A DNA stretch of 56,261 bases. Origin: Candidatus Sulfotelmatobacter kueseliae (lineage in GTDB: Bacteria > Acidobacteriota > Terriglobia > Terriglobales > Acidobacteriaceae). Shown piece after piece: positions 1 to 9,013 of the stretch. Within the stretch, counting starts at the first letter, position 1. Each line of letters opens with the position of its first letter. The DNA lies in NCBI GenBank assembly GCA_900290255.1, contig OMOD01000120.1, positions 1 through 56,261 on the forward strand. The letters run 5' to 3'. The position numbers were made by a program, and so were the translations under genes. The notes under the pieces are model-generated. The model was not told the origin of the DNA. It saw only the letters and a program-made list of their open reading frames with translations, and ran no database searches.

Positions 1-96
1 CGCTCTTCTCTGAGTGCATGGTGGAGTGTGCTCGAAAAGTGCTTGACACCGCCGACATTGTCAGAGACGCGATATTTCAGGATAATTTTTCCTCGC

Positions 97-1269
97 TCAG
101 GCCGCCTTGAGCAGCATGCAGGTGACGTCGTCGTGCTGGGGCGTCGTGCCGACGAAGAGGTCAAGCTCAGCCATGAGGCGGTTGAGCATCGCAGCAGGCT
201 CATCCGATTTCCCCGCTTCGATCACGCCCAGCACACGCGTCTCGCCGTATTCTTCCTGGCTGGCATTGACCGCTTCCACCAATCCATCGGTAAAAATGAT
301 CAGCCAGTCGTCGGGTGCGATTGTGACGCTGGCGGATGCATAGGTCACGTCGGGCTGAATGCCGAAGGGTAGACCGCCGACGTCGAGACGCTCAATCTGT
401 CCGCTGGCGCGGCGCAGGATGGGATTGTTGTGTCCCGCGTTGATGTAATCGAAGCTGCGGCTGATCGGGTCGTACAAGGCGAGAAAAGCGGTGGTAAAGC
501 GCAATCCGCCCTGGCTGTTGGTGCAAGCGTAGCGGTTCATGTTGGCGGCAAGTTCGGGCAAGGCGACCTGCGCGGTCGAGAGAGTCTTGAGACTCGCCTG
601 AAAAGTCGCCATGAGTATGGCGGCGGGAATGCTTTTGCCGGCAACATCGGCGACGGCGAAGACTACTCGGTTCTCCTCGGGCGTTTTGCCTGGGCGCGGG
701 AAGACGTCGTAGTAGTCGCCGGCGACCGTATTCGCGGGGCGGGTGGCATAGGCCAGGGTCAGTCCGGGAATCTGCGGCGGCGCGCCCGGAAGAAGCCAGG
801 TCTGGATCTCGCGCGCGATCTGCAGGTCGCGCTTCATTACGACGCGATCGGCAATCTCGAGCATGAGCAGGATGAGCAGGAGGAGTCCCGCCCAGAAGTG
901 GAGATCGAGTTCGACGCCAGTGATTTTTCCAGCCTGACCTTCGTAGCTGAATCCAACGTGGGGAATGCAGAGCATGACCAGCGCTGCCAGCAGCAGTACG
1001 CGGCGGGCGGGCGAGAGTTTCTCAAAGACCGCCCAGAAGAATTCCTTGATCACATGCACGTGACGCCCGCGTGTGGTGAGGCCTTCCGGCGTCTTGGCCG
1101 CGACGTCTTTGGAATAGAGCTGGTAACTGGCACGGGTTTCGGTTTCAAACTGCGACCAGAGCTGGCTGACCTCGAGGCCTTCGGTAACGCGACGCCAGAA
1201 TCTGTGCACCCGCACCCCAACAGTTGAGGGCTGGGCGGTGTGTCCGGCAGGTGGCGAGGCAGTGGCCAT
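97..1269 (-). CDS. SpoIIE/PP2C-type serine phosphatase (RsbU-like), membrane-anchored
   Basis: A 390-residue protein predicted to dephosphorylate a phosphoserine partner, typically an anti-sigma-factor antagonist, in a partner-switching pathway. The N-terminal ~90 residues are soluble. Two hydrophobic segments follow, around residues 90-108 (VLLLAALVMLCIPHVGF) and 125-142 (FWAGLLLLILLMLEIAD), so it is probably held in the inner membrane. The phosphatase domain fills about residues 150-388. Visible metal-binding and core motifs, in order, are AGDYYDVF, VADVAGKS, NAGHNNP, FTDGLVEA and the terminal HDDVTCML, which is the expected PP2C set with the acidic residues intact. No HAMP, PAS or GAF sensor domain is seen between membrane and catalytic parts. 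No anti-sigma or antagonist gene lies next to it, so the target is unknown. It is transcribed away from the TonB receptor gene. Confidence 0.9.
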   Translation of the reverse strand: MATASPPAGHTAQPSTVGVRVHRFWRRVTEGLEVSQLWSQFETETRASYQLYSKDVAAKTPEGLTTRGRHVHVIKEFFWAVFEKLSPARRVLLLAALVMLCIPHVGFSYEGQAGKITGVELDLHFWAGLLLLILLMLEIADRVVMKRDLQIAREIQTWLLPGAPPQIPGLTLAYATRPANTVAGDYYDVFPRPGKTPEENRVVFAVADVAGKSIPAAILMATFQASLKTLSTAQVALPELAANMNRYACTNSQGGLRFTTAFLALYDPISRSFDYINAGHNNPILRRASGQIERLDVGGLPFGIQPDVTYASASVTIAPDDWLIIFTDGLVEAVNASQEEYGETRVLGVIEAGKSDEPAAMLNRLMAELDLFVGTTPQHDDVTCMLLKAA

Positions 1270-1298
1270 GGGATTCAGTTGGGATTATAGAGGATTTG

Positions 1299-1393
1299 GA
1301 AATTGAGTAATTGAGCGCTGAGTAATTGGGGAATTGATGAATCCGCTGCGGTTCGCGCCACAAATTTCCCAATTACTAAATTACTCAATCTTC
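1299..1393. repeat. Octamer-periodic inverted repeat (hairpin A)
   Basis: The left arm is built of 8-base units of the type TAATTGAG / TAATTGGG. The right arm, read on the opposite strand, repeats the same octamers (ATTGAG, TAATTTAG, TAATTGGG). Together they could form a long imperfect hairpin in the gap between the phosphatase and the TonB receptor gene. Comparable arrays with different units lie at 11859, 27568, 31127 and 53394. Confidence 0.75.
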
Positions 1394-1491
1394 AGAACAG
1401 ATTCAATTGCTCGGCGAAAGCCGGCATCGGCCATTTGGTCGCGTAGGCAGGGCTGTGAAAGCAGATGTTTCAATGTGTGTCGCATTAGTGC

Positions 1492-1519
1492 TTGACACCT
1501 GTCATCGTTTGTTTATATA
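1492..1519 (+). promoter_or_regulatory. Sigma-70-type promoter of the TonB receptor gene
   Basis: TTGACA at 1492-1497 and TATATA at 1514-1519 are separated by 16 bases, a near-consensus pair. It sits about 110 bases upstream of the ATG at 1632, in the only gap in front of that gene. The 13-mer AGTGCTTGACACC containing the -35 box also occurs at 38-50, but that copy has no good -10 element. Confidence 0.65.
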
Positions 1520-1631
1520 CGGTTGCTGTCACAACGGCTACATGGATGCTGCTGGTTTTCGCCAGCGAACAGGCGTCCGAGTTGAGGGCTTCCGTGCCAA
1601 AAGCGGAGACTAAAGGAGAAAGGGGAGGTCT

Positions 1632-4600
1632 ATGAAAAGGCTTTCGGGATTGAGCGTTTTGTTGTGTGTGATCATGTACGCGACAGCAACTTGGGGACAA
1701 GCCACAACCTCACTTCGCGGTACGGTGACTGACCCATCCGGCTCGGCGATTCGCGGAGCCCAAGTGACCGTTGTCAATCCCAGCACGAGCTATACCCGGC
1801 AAACACAAACCGGCGCGGACGGGACTTATGTTTTCGTCGAATTGCTTCCCGCGACTTACAACCTGACCGTGGAAGCAAAGGGCTTCAAGAAATATCTAGA
1901 AGCCGGCGTGCTCCTGCGCGTAGACCTGCCCGCGACCGTCAATGCTCGGTTGGAGGTCGGCGCAATTGCCGAAGTGGTCTCGGTCACCGCCGAGGCGCCG
2001 ACGCTCAACACGACCGATTCCAGCATGGGGCAGACGATGGGCACGAATGAAATCGAGAACCTGCCGCTGCCCGCCGAAAATGCCGTGCTCCTGCTCAGCC
2101 TGCAGCCCGGCGTTGCCTTCAATGGCGAGAATATTCTGACCGACTACTACGACACGCGTGCCGGCATGGTGAATGGCGAGCGCAGCGATCAGAACAACAT
2201 CTCGCTTGACGGCGTCAGCAATAACAACGAGTTCGCCGGCTACGCTTTCAATGGCGTTCTGCCAACCACGCCGTTTTCGGTGGACGAGTTCCGCGTGACC
2301 ACATCCAACTACGGCGCCAGCGAGGGACGTTCTTCCGGAGCCCAGATCGCTCTGGTCACGAAAGGCGGCACGAACCAGTTTCATGGCTCACTCTATGAGT
2401 TCAACCGCAACGGCCTTGGCGAGGCCAACGACTGGTTCCTGAAGAACTCGCAACTGAGTTCCGGGCTGCCCAACCGGCCTACACAACTGGTGTGGAACAA
2501 CTATGGCGGAGCCATCGGCGGGCCCATCTGGAAGAACCGCCTGTTCTTCTTCTTCAACTACGAAGGCCACCGGCAGAACGTAGGAGCCAGCGTGGAGCGC
2601 GCGGTTCCGAGCCCCAATTTGCAGGATGGCGTGATCATTTACGCGTGCGCTCCGACTGTGGACAACAATGGAAACGTCATCCAAACATCGCAGCAGGTAT
2701 GCCCCGGCATGACCGTGCAGGGCACCAAGTCTTCCCATACATTATCGCCTGACAGCAACTACGGTTATTACGGCCTGGGACCAGCGGAGCTTGCAGCCAT
2801 GGATCCGACCGGCGTCGGCCCCAGCGGCGGAGCGCTCGCGTACTTCGCAACCTACCCGACGGCGAACGATCTCAGCTACGGCGACGCCCCGAACTTCGCC
2901 GGCTACCGCTTTGCCGCGCCGACGACCACGCGCGAGAACTGGTATACCGGGCGGCTCGATTACAAGCTCACCCAGAACGGCAATCACACGCTTTTCTTCC
3001 GCGGGACCGCCGTGGACGACAACTATGGCAATGCTCCGTTCCTTCCCGGCCGGCCGCCGGAGACGAAGAGTATTGCCCTCTCCAAGGGCTTTGTCGCTGG
3101 TTACACCAGCCTGTGGGGATCGCACCTCGTCAACAATATCCGCTATGGCCTGACGCGCGAGAGTATTGGGGTGAACGGAAATGCCAACCAACCGTGGGTG
3201 TTCATGCGCGACTTGGACCAGGGTATTGTCTACTCCTATGGCGACACCGCCCCGGTGCACAACATTGTGGACACCGTCGATTGGAACAAAGGTGCGCACA
3301 GCTTCCAGTTCGGCTTCAATTTCCTGCTCTCCCGGCTGAATAGTTACGACTACGCTCCTGTCTTCAGCGACGCCCTTACGAATGCCGACTGGATCGCCGC
3401 GGGAGGTTTTGCCAACAAGAACGATTTCCTGAATCCCGCATGTCTGGCGCAGAATCCGGGCTCCAGTAATTGCACCGCCGGCGTCGCTTTCCCGGCAGTG
3501 GACATCGGCTTCAACCACGCCTACGACTTCCCCCTGGCTGCTTTGATGGGCATAGAAAGTGAAGTCGACGGTTCCTTCAACTACAAGGTTGGAGCTACCA
3601 GCGCAACCCAGCTCGGCCAGGGTCTGCCTATCGTCCGCCACTGGGCGGTCGACAACTACAACCTGTTTTTCCAGGACACCTGGAAGGTGAGCCGCAATCT
3701 CTCCGTCACCTATGGTCTGAATTACCAGCTCATGACGCCCATGACCGAGACCGCCGGACAGGAGGTGACTCCAACCGTAAACATCGGCAAATGGTTCAAT
3801 CAGCGCCAGAAAGCGATGTACGCAGGGATCCCGGACAACCAGGTCCTGGGCGGCGCGCTCATTGGCTTTGGACCTGCGGGTTCGGTGTATGGCAAGCCCG
3901 GCCTGTATAGTTCCCAGACCAAGAATTTCGCTCCCCGCCTGGGCATCGCCTGGACGCCGCATGCGGATTCGGGCTTCTTGAGCAAACTTTTCGGCGAGGA
4001 TAAAACCTCGATTCGGGCCGGCGCGGGCATGTACTACCAGAATTTCGGCCCTGAGTTGGCTCAATCCTATAGTGGGGCGGGCGAGTACGGCCTTTCCACG
4101 CAGGTCTCGAACCCATCCGGCTCTCTCGACCTGAGGGCCTCGCCTCGGATCGGCCCGAATTTGTCCGACATGAACGTGATCCCGCTCTCGCTCTTGGCAA
4201 CTTGTTGTCAACAGAGCCTAATCCCTCCCGCCAGTTTTAACTTCCCGGACGGATCGACGCCGCCCGCGGGCTCGGTCCTCATCGCACACGGCATTGACCA
4301 GTCGATCAAAACTCCATACTCGTATGCCGTGAACTTCTCTGTGCAACGACAGTTGCCCGGCAAAATGACGCTCGACGTGGCCTACGTGGGGCACTTTTCC
4401 CACCGCCTCCTCGCGCTCGATGACGTTGCCGCACCCATGAACCTGGTCGATCCGAAATCCGGGATCAGTTACTTTGCTGCGGCCCGGCAGTTGTCGTCCT
4501 TGTGGCGCCAGAACACCCCGGAGAGCAGCATTAATGCTTCGACCATCGGGCCGACAGCAGCGTATTGGCAGAACATGCTTGTACCCCAATCCTCGTACAC

Positions 4601-5561
4601 GCTCTGCTCGTCGGGGAATTCAACCACCAGCCTGCTGGAGGCCGTGTATGACGTCTTCGGCCCGGGTTGCGGCAACCTTTACAACGAGACGTCCGGGATC
4701 TTCAATATCGACTATTACGGTTTCCCGACCGCACCTCAATCCGGCCTGTTGAGTTACTACAACAGCCAATATTCGTCATGGTATACCTGGCGCTCGATCG
4801 CCTGGTCGAACTACAACGCCCTCCAGGTCAGTCTCAACAAGCAGACGTCCCACGGAGTGACGTTTGGTCTGAACTACACCTACTCCAAGGCCTTGGACGT
4901 CGAGTCCACGGCGGAACGCGGGGTCCATTACCTGACTGACAGCGTGATCAACGCGTGGAGCCCGGGTCAAATGTATGGCCCCGGTGACGCCGATCTTCGG
5001 CATCAGATCAACGGCTACTGGGTTGCCGAGTTGCCCTTCGGCCGCGGAAAAGCCTTTGCCGGGAACGCCAGCAAACTGGTTGACGCCATCATTGGCGGCT
5101 GGCAGCTTGGTGGCACCACGCGCTGGACCACCGGTTTCCCAGACAGCGTCTTCCAGGGATACGTGTGGCCAACCAATTGGGACGAAATGGGGTGGTCGGA
5201 TCTGACTGGTGCGCCAATCAAGACAGGCACCACTATGATCAACGGCGTTCCGAACATCTTCAAGAACCCGGCGCAGGCAAGGGCAGGGTTCGATTATGCC
5301 TATCCGGGTGAAAGCGGCGTGAAGAACCCCATCCGGGGCGACGGCTACTTCGCGACCGACATGAATCTCTCCAAGCGGTGGAAGGTCACTGAAAATCAGT
5401 CCTTCGAGCTGCGCTGGAGCGTATTTAATGTGTTCAATAACGTCCGCTTCGACGCTTTCTCCATGTCGGATGAGTGGGATGTGCCTTCGTCTTTCGGCAA
5501 CTATTCCGTGAGCCTCACCAACCCCCGCAGAATGGAGTTCGCAGGAATCTATCGTTTCTGA
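1632..5561 (+). CDS. TonB-dependent receptor with carboxypeptidase-regulatory-like domain (Oar-like)
   Basis: A 1309-residue outer-membrane receptor of the large acidobacterial/myxobacterial Oar-like type, expected to take up an unknown large substrate. The start is supported by GGGGAGGT just ahead of the ATG. A signal peptide covers about residues 1-23 (cleavage after TWG). The carboxypeptidase-regulatory-like beta sandwich follows at about 25-110 (LRGTVTDPSGSAIRGAQV ... GTYVFVELLPATYNLTV). The plug domain is at about 115-260 (LDGVSNNNEF, VTKGGTNQFHGSLYEF), and the rest is a beta barrel ending in aromatic FAGIYRF, the expected BAM signal. No TonB or ExbBD gene is nearby. It has its own promoter and terminator, so it looks monocistronic. 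The substrate cannot be deduced. Confidence 0.93.
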   Translation: MKRLSGLSVLLCVIMYATATWGQATTSLRGTVTDPSGSAIRGAQVTVVNPSTSYTRQTQTGADGTYVFVELLPATYNLTVEAKGFKKYLEAGVLLRVDLPATVNARLEVGAIAEVVSVTAEAPTLNTTDSSMGQTMGTNEIENLPLPAENAVLLLSLQPGVAFNGENILTDYYDTRAGMVNGERSDQNNISLDGVSNNNEFAGYAFNGVLPTTPFSVDEFRVTTSNYGASEGRSSGAQIALVTKGGTNQFHGSLYEFNRNGLGEANDWFLKNSQLSSGLPNRPTQLVWNNYGGAIGGPIWKNRLFFFFNYEGHRQNVGASVERAVPSPNLQDGVIIYACAPTVDNNGNVIQTSQQVCPGMTVQGTKSSHTLSPDSNYGYYGLGPAELAAMDPTGVGPSGGALAYFATYPTANDLSYGDAPNFAGYRFAAPTTTRENWYTGRLDYKLTQNGNHTLFFRGTAVDDNYGNAPFLPGRPPETKSIALSKGFVAGYTSLWGSHLVNNIRYGLTRESIGVNGNANQPWVFMRDLDQGIVYSYGDTAPVHNIVDTVDWNKGAHSFQFGFNFLLSRLNSYDYAPVFSDALTNADWIAAGGFANKNDFLNPACLAQNPGSSNCTAGVAFPAVDIGFNHAYDFPLAALMGIESEVDGSFNYKVGATSATQLGQGLPIVRHWAVDNYNLFFQDTWKVSRNLSVTYGLNYQLMTPMTETAGQEVTPTVNIGKWFNQRQKAMYAGIPDNQVLGGALIGFGPAGSVYGKPGLYSSQTKNFAPRLGIAWTPHADSGFLSKLFGEDKTSIRAGAGMYYQNFGPELAQSYSGAGEYGLSTQVSNPSGSLDLRASPRIGPNLSDMNVIPLSLLATCCQQSLIPPASFNFPDGSTPPAGSVLIAHGIDQSIKTPYSYAVNFSVQRQLPGKMTLDVAYVGHFSHRLLALDDVAAPMNLVDPKSGISYFAAARQLSSLWRQNTPESSINASTIGPTAAYWQNMLVPQSSYTLCSSGNSTTSLLEAVYDVFGPGCGNLYNETSGIFNIDYYGFPTAPQSGLLSYYNSQYSSWYTWRSIAWSNYNALQVSLNKQTSHGVTFGLNYTYSKALDVESTAERGVHYLTDSVINAWSPGQMYGPGDADLRHQINGYWVAELPFGRGKAFAGNASKLVDAIIGGWQLGGTTRWTTGFPDSVFQGYVWPTNWDEMGWSDLTGAPIKTGTTMINGVPNIFKNPAQARAGFDYAYPGESGVKNPIRGDGYFATDMNLSKRWKVTENQSFELRWSVFNVFNNVRFDAFSMSDEWDVPSSFGNYSVSLTNPRRMEFAGIYRF

Positions 5562-5586
5562 CGGAGCAGGGTCGTTTCGCATCAAC

Positions 5587-5620
5587 GGCCCGGCGGGCAA
5601 CTGCCGGGCCATAATTTTTG
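5587..5620 (+). terminator. Rho-independent terminator of the TonB receptor gene
   Basis: GGCCCGGC (5587-5594) and GCCGGGCC (5603-5610) form a perfect 8-bp stem around an 8-base loop, followed by ATAATTTTTG. It lies 26 bases after the stop codon. Confidence 0.85.
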
Positions 5621-5716
5621 TAGAGGTGTGCTTTTGCGCGCGGTTGCATAGCCTGCGTTAAATCACCTCAAAACTCAAAGCGTCAATGACTGCCGTCCCC
5701 TTTCTTGTGCTTCATC

Positions 5717-7201
5717 TTAGGGTGATGTTGCGGACGCGGGCGGAGGCGGAATCGTGATGTCGATCTCCTTCACTGCACCGAGCGAGGAGAGCGGCTTGTC
5801 GAAGTCCTTCGTGTTGCCGACGACCAGCACGGCCAGTTGGTCCTTGTGCAGATACTTGGCGGCGACGCGGTTCACATCGGCAGCCGTCACTTTCTTGATT
5901 TCGGCCTGGTATCGGTCGAGCCAGTCGGGAGGATATCCGTAATACTCATAGACCATGCGCTCGCCGAGAATCTTGTCGGGCGAATCGAGACGAAAAACAA
6001 ATGCGTTGAGGATGGCGTCTTTGGCGCGCTGGATTTCCTCGTCAGTGATGGGTTGGCGAGCCAGGTTGTCAATGTCTTCGCGGACGGCTTGAATCGCTTC
6101 GATCGTGCTCTGGCTCTTCGTGCCCATCTCAATCTGCAGGATGCCGGGACGGCCGAAGTTGGTTCCGATGCCGCCGCCGACGCCGTAAGCCAAACCGCGC
6201 TTGGTGCGAATGTCATTGAACAGGCGCGAGGAGAAGCCGCCGCCGAAGACCTGGTTGAAGACGCTGACGGCGTAGTAGTCGGGATTATCCCGGGTAATGC
6301 CGAGCGCGACCATGTTGATATTGCTCTGGTTCACGTCCTCCTTGGGGATGAGATAGTAGCCCGGCTTGGCGGGAGAGTACTGGATTTCATTCTTCGGAGC
6401 TGCAGGACCTTTGGGCCAGGCGTCGAAAGCCGCGCGCAGACGGGCTTCCATGGTAGCGGAGTCGAAATCCCCGCTGATGCCCAGGATTATGTTGTTGGGG
6501 TGGACGTACTTGGCGTGCCAGTCGAGCAAATCCTGGCGCGTGACGGCAGCAACGGTCGCATATTCGGGAACGCGTGCGTAAGGATTGTCAGCACCGTAAG
6601 CCAGCTTGACGGATTCGCGATAGGCAATTTCGCTCGGTTCGTCGTTGCGGCGGGAGATGCCGTCATATTCACCCTTCTGGGCAATGTCAATCTTGTCGGC
6701 GCGGAACTCGGGATTCTGCAGCAAATCGGCGAAAATTTTGAAGACATCATCGAGATCGCCTTTGAGGCAAGAGAAACTAAGGGTGGTGGAGTCAGAACCG
6801 CCCTCAGTTTCGACTTTGGCGGCGCGGATTTCGAGGAAGTCGTCGAGTTGGTCGCCGGTTTGCGACTTGGTGCCGCCGGTGCGCCACACTTCGCCGTAGA
6901 TGTCGACCAACCCTCTCTTTGCGGCAGGTTCGTTGACCGAGCCGCCACGGATGCGCGCGAAGCCGTCAATGAGCGGCAGTTCGTGATCCTCCTGAAGGAA
7001 AATCACCATACCGTTTGCGAGTTCGACACGCTTAGGCTGCGGCGGATGAAAAGCTGGCAGAGGAGGGATGGGGATCTGCTTCCACGAAGAGGCGACTTGA
7101 GGCGCTGCTTGAGCTGAGGCTTGTGGCAAGTATCGGAAAGCCGTGACTGCAAGCAGGACGGCAGTGAAAACGGTCAACTTCATGGCGCGCGACGTGATCA
7201 T
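5717..7201 (-). CDS. M16 family peptidase, non-catalytic partner subunit
   Basis: A 494-residue exported M16 (pitrilysin/insulinase) protein. The signal peptide is in the first ~30 residues (LTVFTAVLLAVTAFRYLPQASAQ region). Both M16 half domains are recognisable, including the C-terminal-type R/Y motif (DIRTKRGLAYGVGGGI). The zinc motif HXXEH is absent: the equivalent place reads RGLVDIYGEVWRTGG. By analogy with mitochondrial processing peptidase and two-gene bacterial M16 pairs, this is inferred to be the substrate-binding, catalytically inert partner of the upstream gene product. The start at 7201 has GGGAGG six bases upstream and overlaps the upstream stop codon by four bases (ATGA), so translation is probably coupled. 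Confidence 0.88.
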   Translation of the reverse strand: MITSRAMKLTVFTAVLLAVTAFRYLPQASAQAAPQVASSWKQIPIPPLPAFHPPQPKRVELANGMVIFLQEDHELPLIDGFARIRGGSVNEPAAKRGLVDIYGEVWRTGGTKSQTGDQLDDFLEIRAAKVETEGGSDSTTLSFSCLKGDLDDVFKIFADLLQNPEFRADKIDIAQKGEYDGISRRNDEPSEIAYRESVKLAYGADNPYARVPEYATVAAVTRQDLLDWHAKYVHPNNIILGISGDFDSATMEARLRAAFDAWPKGPAAPKNEIQYSPAKPGYYLIPKEDVNQSNINMVALGITRDNPDYYAVSVFNQVFGGGFSSRLFNDIRTKRGLAYGVGGGIGTNFGRPGILQIEMGTKSQSTIEAIQAVREDIDNLARQPITDEEIQRAKDAILNAFVFRLDSPDKILGERMVYEYYGYPPDWLDRYQAEIKKVTAADVNRVAAKYLHKDQLAVLVVGNTKDFDKPLSSLGAVKEIDITIPPPPASATSP

Positions 7202-8790
7202 CGCGCACCTCCCTGATCGCCGGAATCACTTGCTCCCTGGCCGCTTTCACCGGGAGGAGCGCCGCTGGTTTCGATGATGCCGACGATGCGGTTGTTGTCG
7301 GCGAAGACTTCGTTGGCGACGCGCCGGATATCGGCTTTGGTGACCTGGTCAATGCGATCGACCGAGCGGAAAAGCTCGCGCCAGTCGCCATAGCGGGTCT
7401 GGTAAGTCGCGAGTTGCATGGCCAGGCCTTGGTTATCGGCCAGCCCGCGGATCAGGTTCGCCTTGGCGCGGGTCTTGATCATCTTGAGTTCGTCGTCGCT
7501 GATGTCCTCTTTTTTCAGGCGGTCGATTTCGGCGTGAATGGCGTCGCCGACTTCCTGCGGCGTGTGACCGGGAAGGGGCGCGGCAAGAAACGCAAACAAG
7601 TGGGGATATTTGCTGCCCGGGTATCCGGTGAATCCCTCGGAGAAGGATGCGATCTTCTTGTCGCGCACCAGCGAGCGATAAAGACGCGAGGTGCGGCCTT
7701 CGGATATGAGGTCGCTGATTGCGTCGAAGACGGCGTCATCTTTGCTGCGATAGTCGGGACGGTGATAGCCCTCGATGTAGATCGGCTGCGAAGGCTCTTT
7801 GAGTAGGACTCTGCGCTCTGAGTTCTGCGGCGGCTCGGTGGTCGTGGTCTCGTCAGGTTTCGGGCGTGAAGGCAGACGGCCGAAGTACTTCTCGAGCATG
7901 GGCAGCGCCTGTGCGGCCTTCACGTCGCCGGCGACGGCCACCACCATGTTCGCTGGAACGTAGTATTGGTCGAAGAATTTCTGCGCCTCGGTAGCGGAGA
8001 ACGTGTTCAGGTCCGAAATCCACCCGATGGTCGGGCGATGATAAGGATGGGCGGCAAACGCCTCTTCCGTGAACTGTTCGATGAGGCGGCCGATCGGACG
8101 GCTGTCGGTGCTCATGCGGCGCTCTTCGATCACGACGTTGCGCTCCTTGTAGAACTCACGCAGCACGGGATGCAGAAAGCGCTCGGACTCGAGGTAGGCC
8201 CAGAGTTCGAGGCGGTTTTCGGGCAGCGAGTAGTGATATTCGGTCTCATCGTAACTCGTGCTGGCGTTCATGTCTTCGCCGCCGTTCTGCTCGACGATCT
8301 TGCCGAATTCGTTGCTGACGACGAATTTGTCGGCAGTGGCGATGGCGTCTTTCCAGGCTTGTTCGAGTTGTTTCAGCTTGGTTTCGTCACGTCCGACCGT
8401 CTGGTCGCGCTCAGCGATGTAGGCGGCGTAGGCGGTTTCGACCTTGGCCAGCGCAGGCTTTTCCGCAGCATAGTTGGTCGTGCCTATCGTGTCAGTGCCC
8501 TTGAAGGCCATGTGCTCGAACATGTGGGCAAGTCCAGTGGCGCGCATGGGGTCTTGCGTGGAGCCTGCATCCACCAGCGTGAAGAAGGAGAAGACGGGCG
8601 CTTCGGGGCGCTCGCAGATTAGGATGGTCAACCCATTGGGGAGCGTCTTGACGGTGATGCGCTTCTCGAAGGAAGCTACGTCCTGTGCGGCCGCCATGGC
8701 CGCGAGCAGGAGCACAAGAGCGCCGAACTGGAGGGCACGGTGGTGGAGGGAGTCGCGCTTTACGGGACGTTGCATCAGGCAGCTTTCCAT
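7198..8790 (-). CDS. M16 family zinc metallopeptidase, catalytic subunit
   Basis: A periplasmic M16 peptidase of about 530 residues, first gene of a two-gene operon. The inverted zinc motif is intact (HMFEH in GLAHMFEHMAF), with the downstream glutamate in ERNVVIEERRM. A segment of about 80 residues separates the zinc motif from NGGEDMNAST, longer than in compact M16 members. Residues LQFGALVLLLAAMAAAQ form the hydrophobic core of a signal peptide. The reading frame is open further upstream to 8922; I prefer the ATG at 8790, which has GGAGG four bases upstream, with ATG 8775 as an alternative. Product and partner are expected to form a heterodimer degrading peptides in the periplasm. Confidence 0.88.
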   Translation of the reverse strand: MESCLMQRPVKRDSLHHRALQFGALVLLLAAMAAAQDVASFEKRITVKTLPNGLTILICERPEAPVFSFFTLVDAGSTQDPMRATGLAHMFEHMAFKGTDTIGTTNYAAEKPALAKVETAYAAYIAERDQTVGRDETKLKQLEQAWKDAIATADKFVVSNEFGKIVEQNGGEDMNASTSYDETEYHYSLPENRLELWAYLESERFLHPVLREFYKERNVVIEERRMSTDSRPIGRLIEQFTEEAFAAHPYHRPTIGWISDLNTFSATEAQKFFDQYYVPANMVVAVAGDVKAAQALPMLEKYFGRLPSRPKPDETTTTEPPQNSERRVLLKEPSQPIYIEGYHRPDYRSKDDAVFDAISDLISEGRTSRLYRSLVRDKKIASFSEGFTGYPGSKYPHLFAFLAAPLPGHTPQEVGDAIHAEIDRLKKEDISDDELKMIKTRAKANLIRGLADNQGLAMQLATYQTRYGDWRELFRSVDRIDQVTKADIRRVANEVFADNNRIVGIIETSGAPPGESGQGASDSGDQGGAR

Positions 8791-9013
8791 GGGACCTCCG
8801 GGGGCACGCATGACACTGATATGTTTTGGACGGACAGGAGAGGCAGAAGTCTGAAAGTACGTGGAGGCAAGGGAAGTTGTCAAACGGGGTCTCACTGCCG
8901 GACTGCGAAGTCTCGCCGCCACAGCACGAGGAATGAAAATTCAGGAAGGGATTTAGGCTGGTCGCGCTGGGCGATTTGGCGCTTTTTCCTCTTTTTGGGC
9001 ACAATGAGTGCGC

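Noticed and set aside
38..76. Promoter with TTGACA at 43-48
   Set aside because: It shares the 13-mer AGTGCTTGACACC with the TonB receptor promoter, but no acceptable -10 lies 15-19 bases on and it would read antisense into the phosphatase gene.
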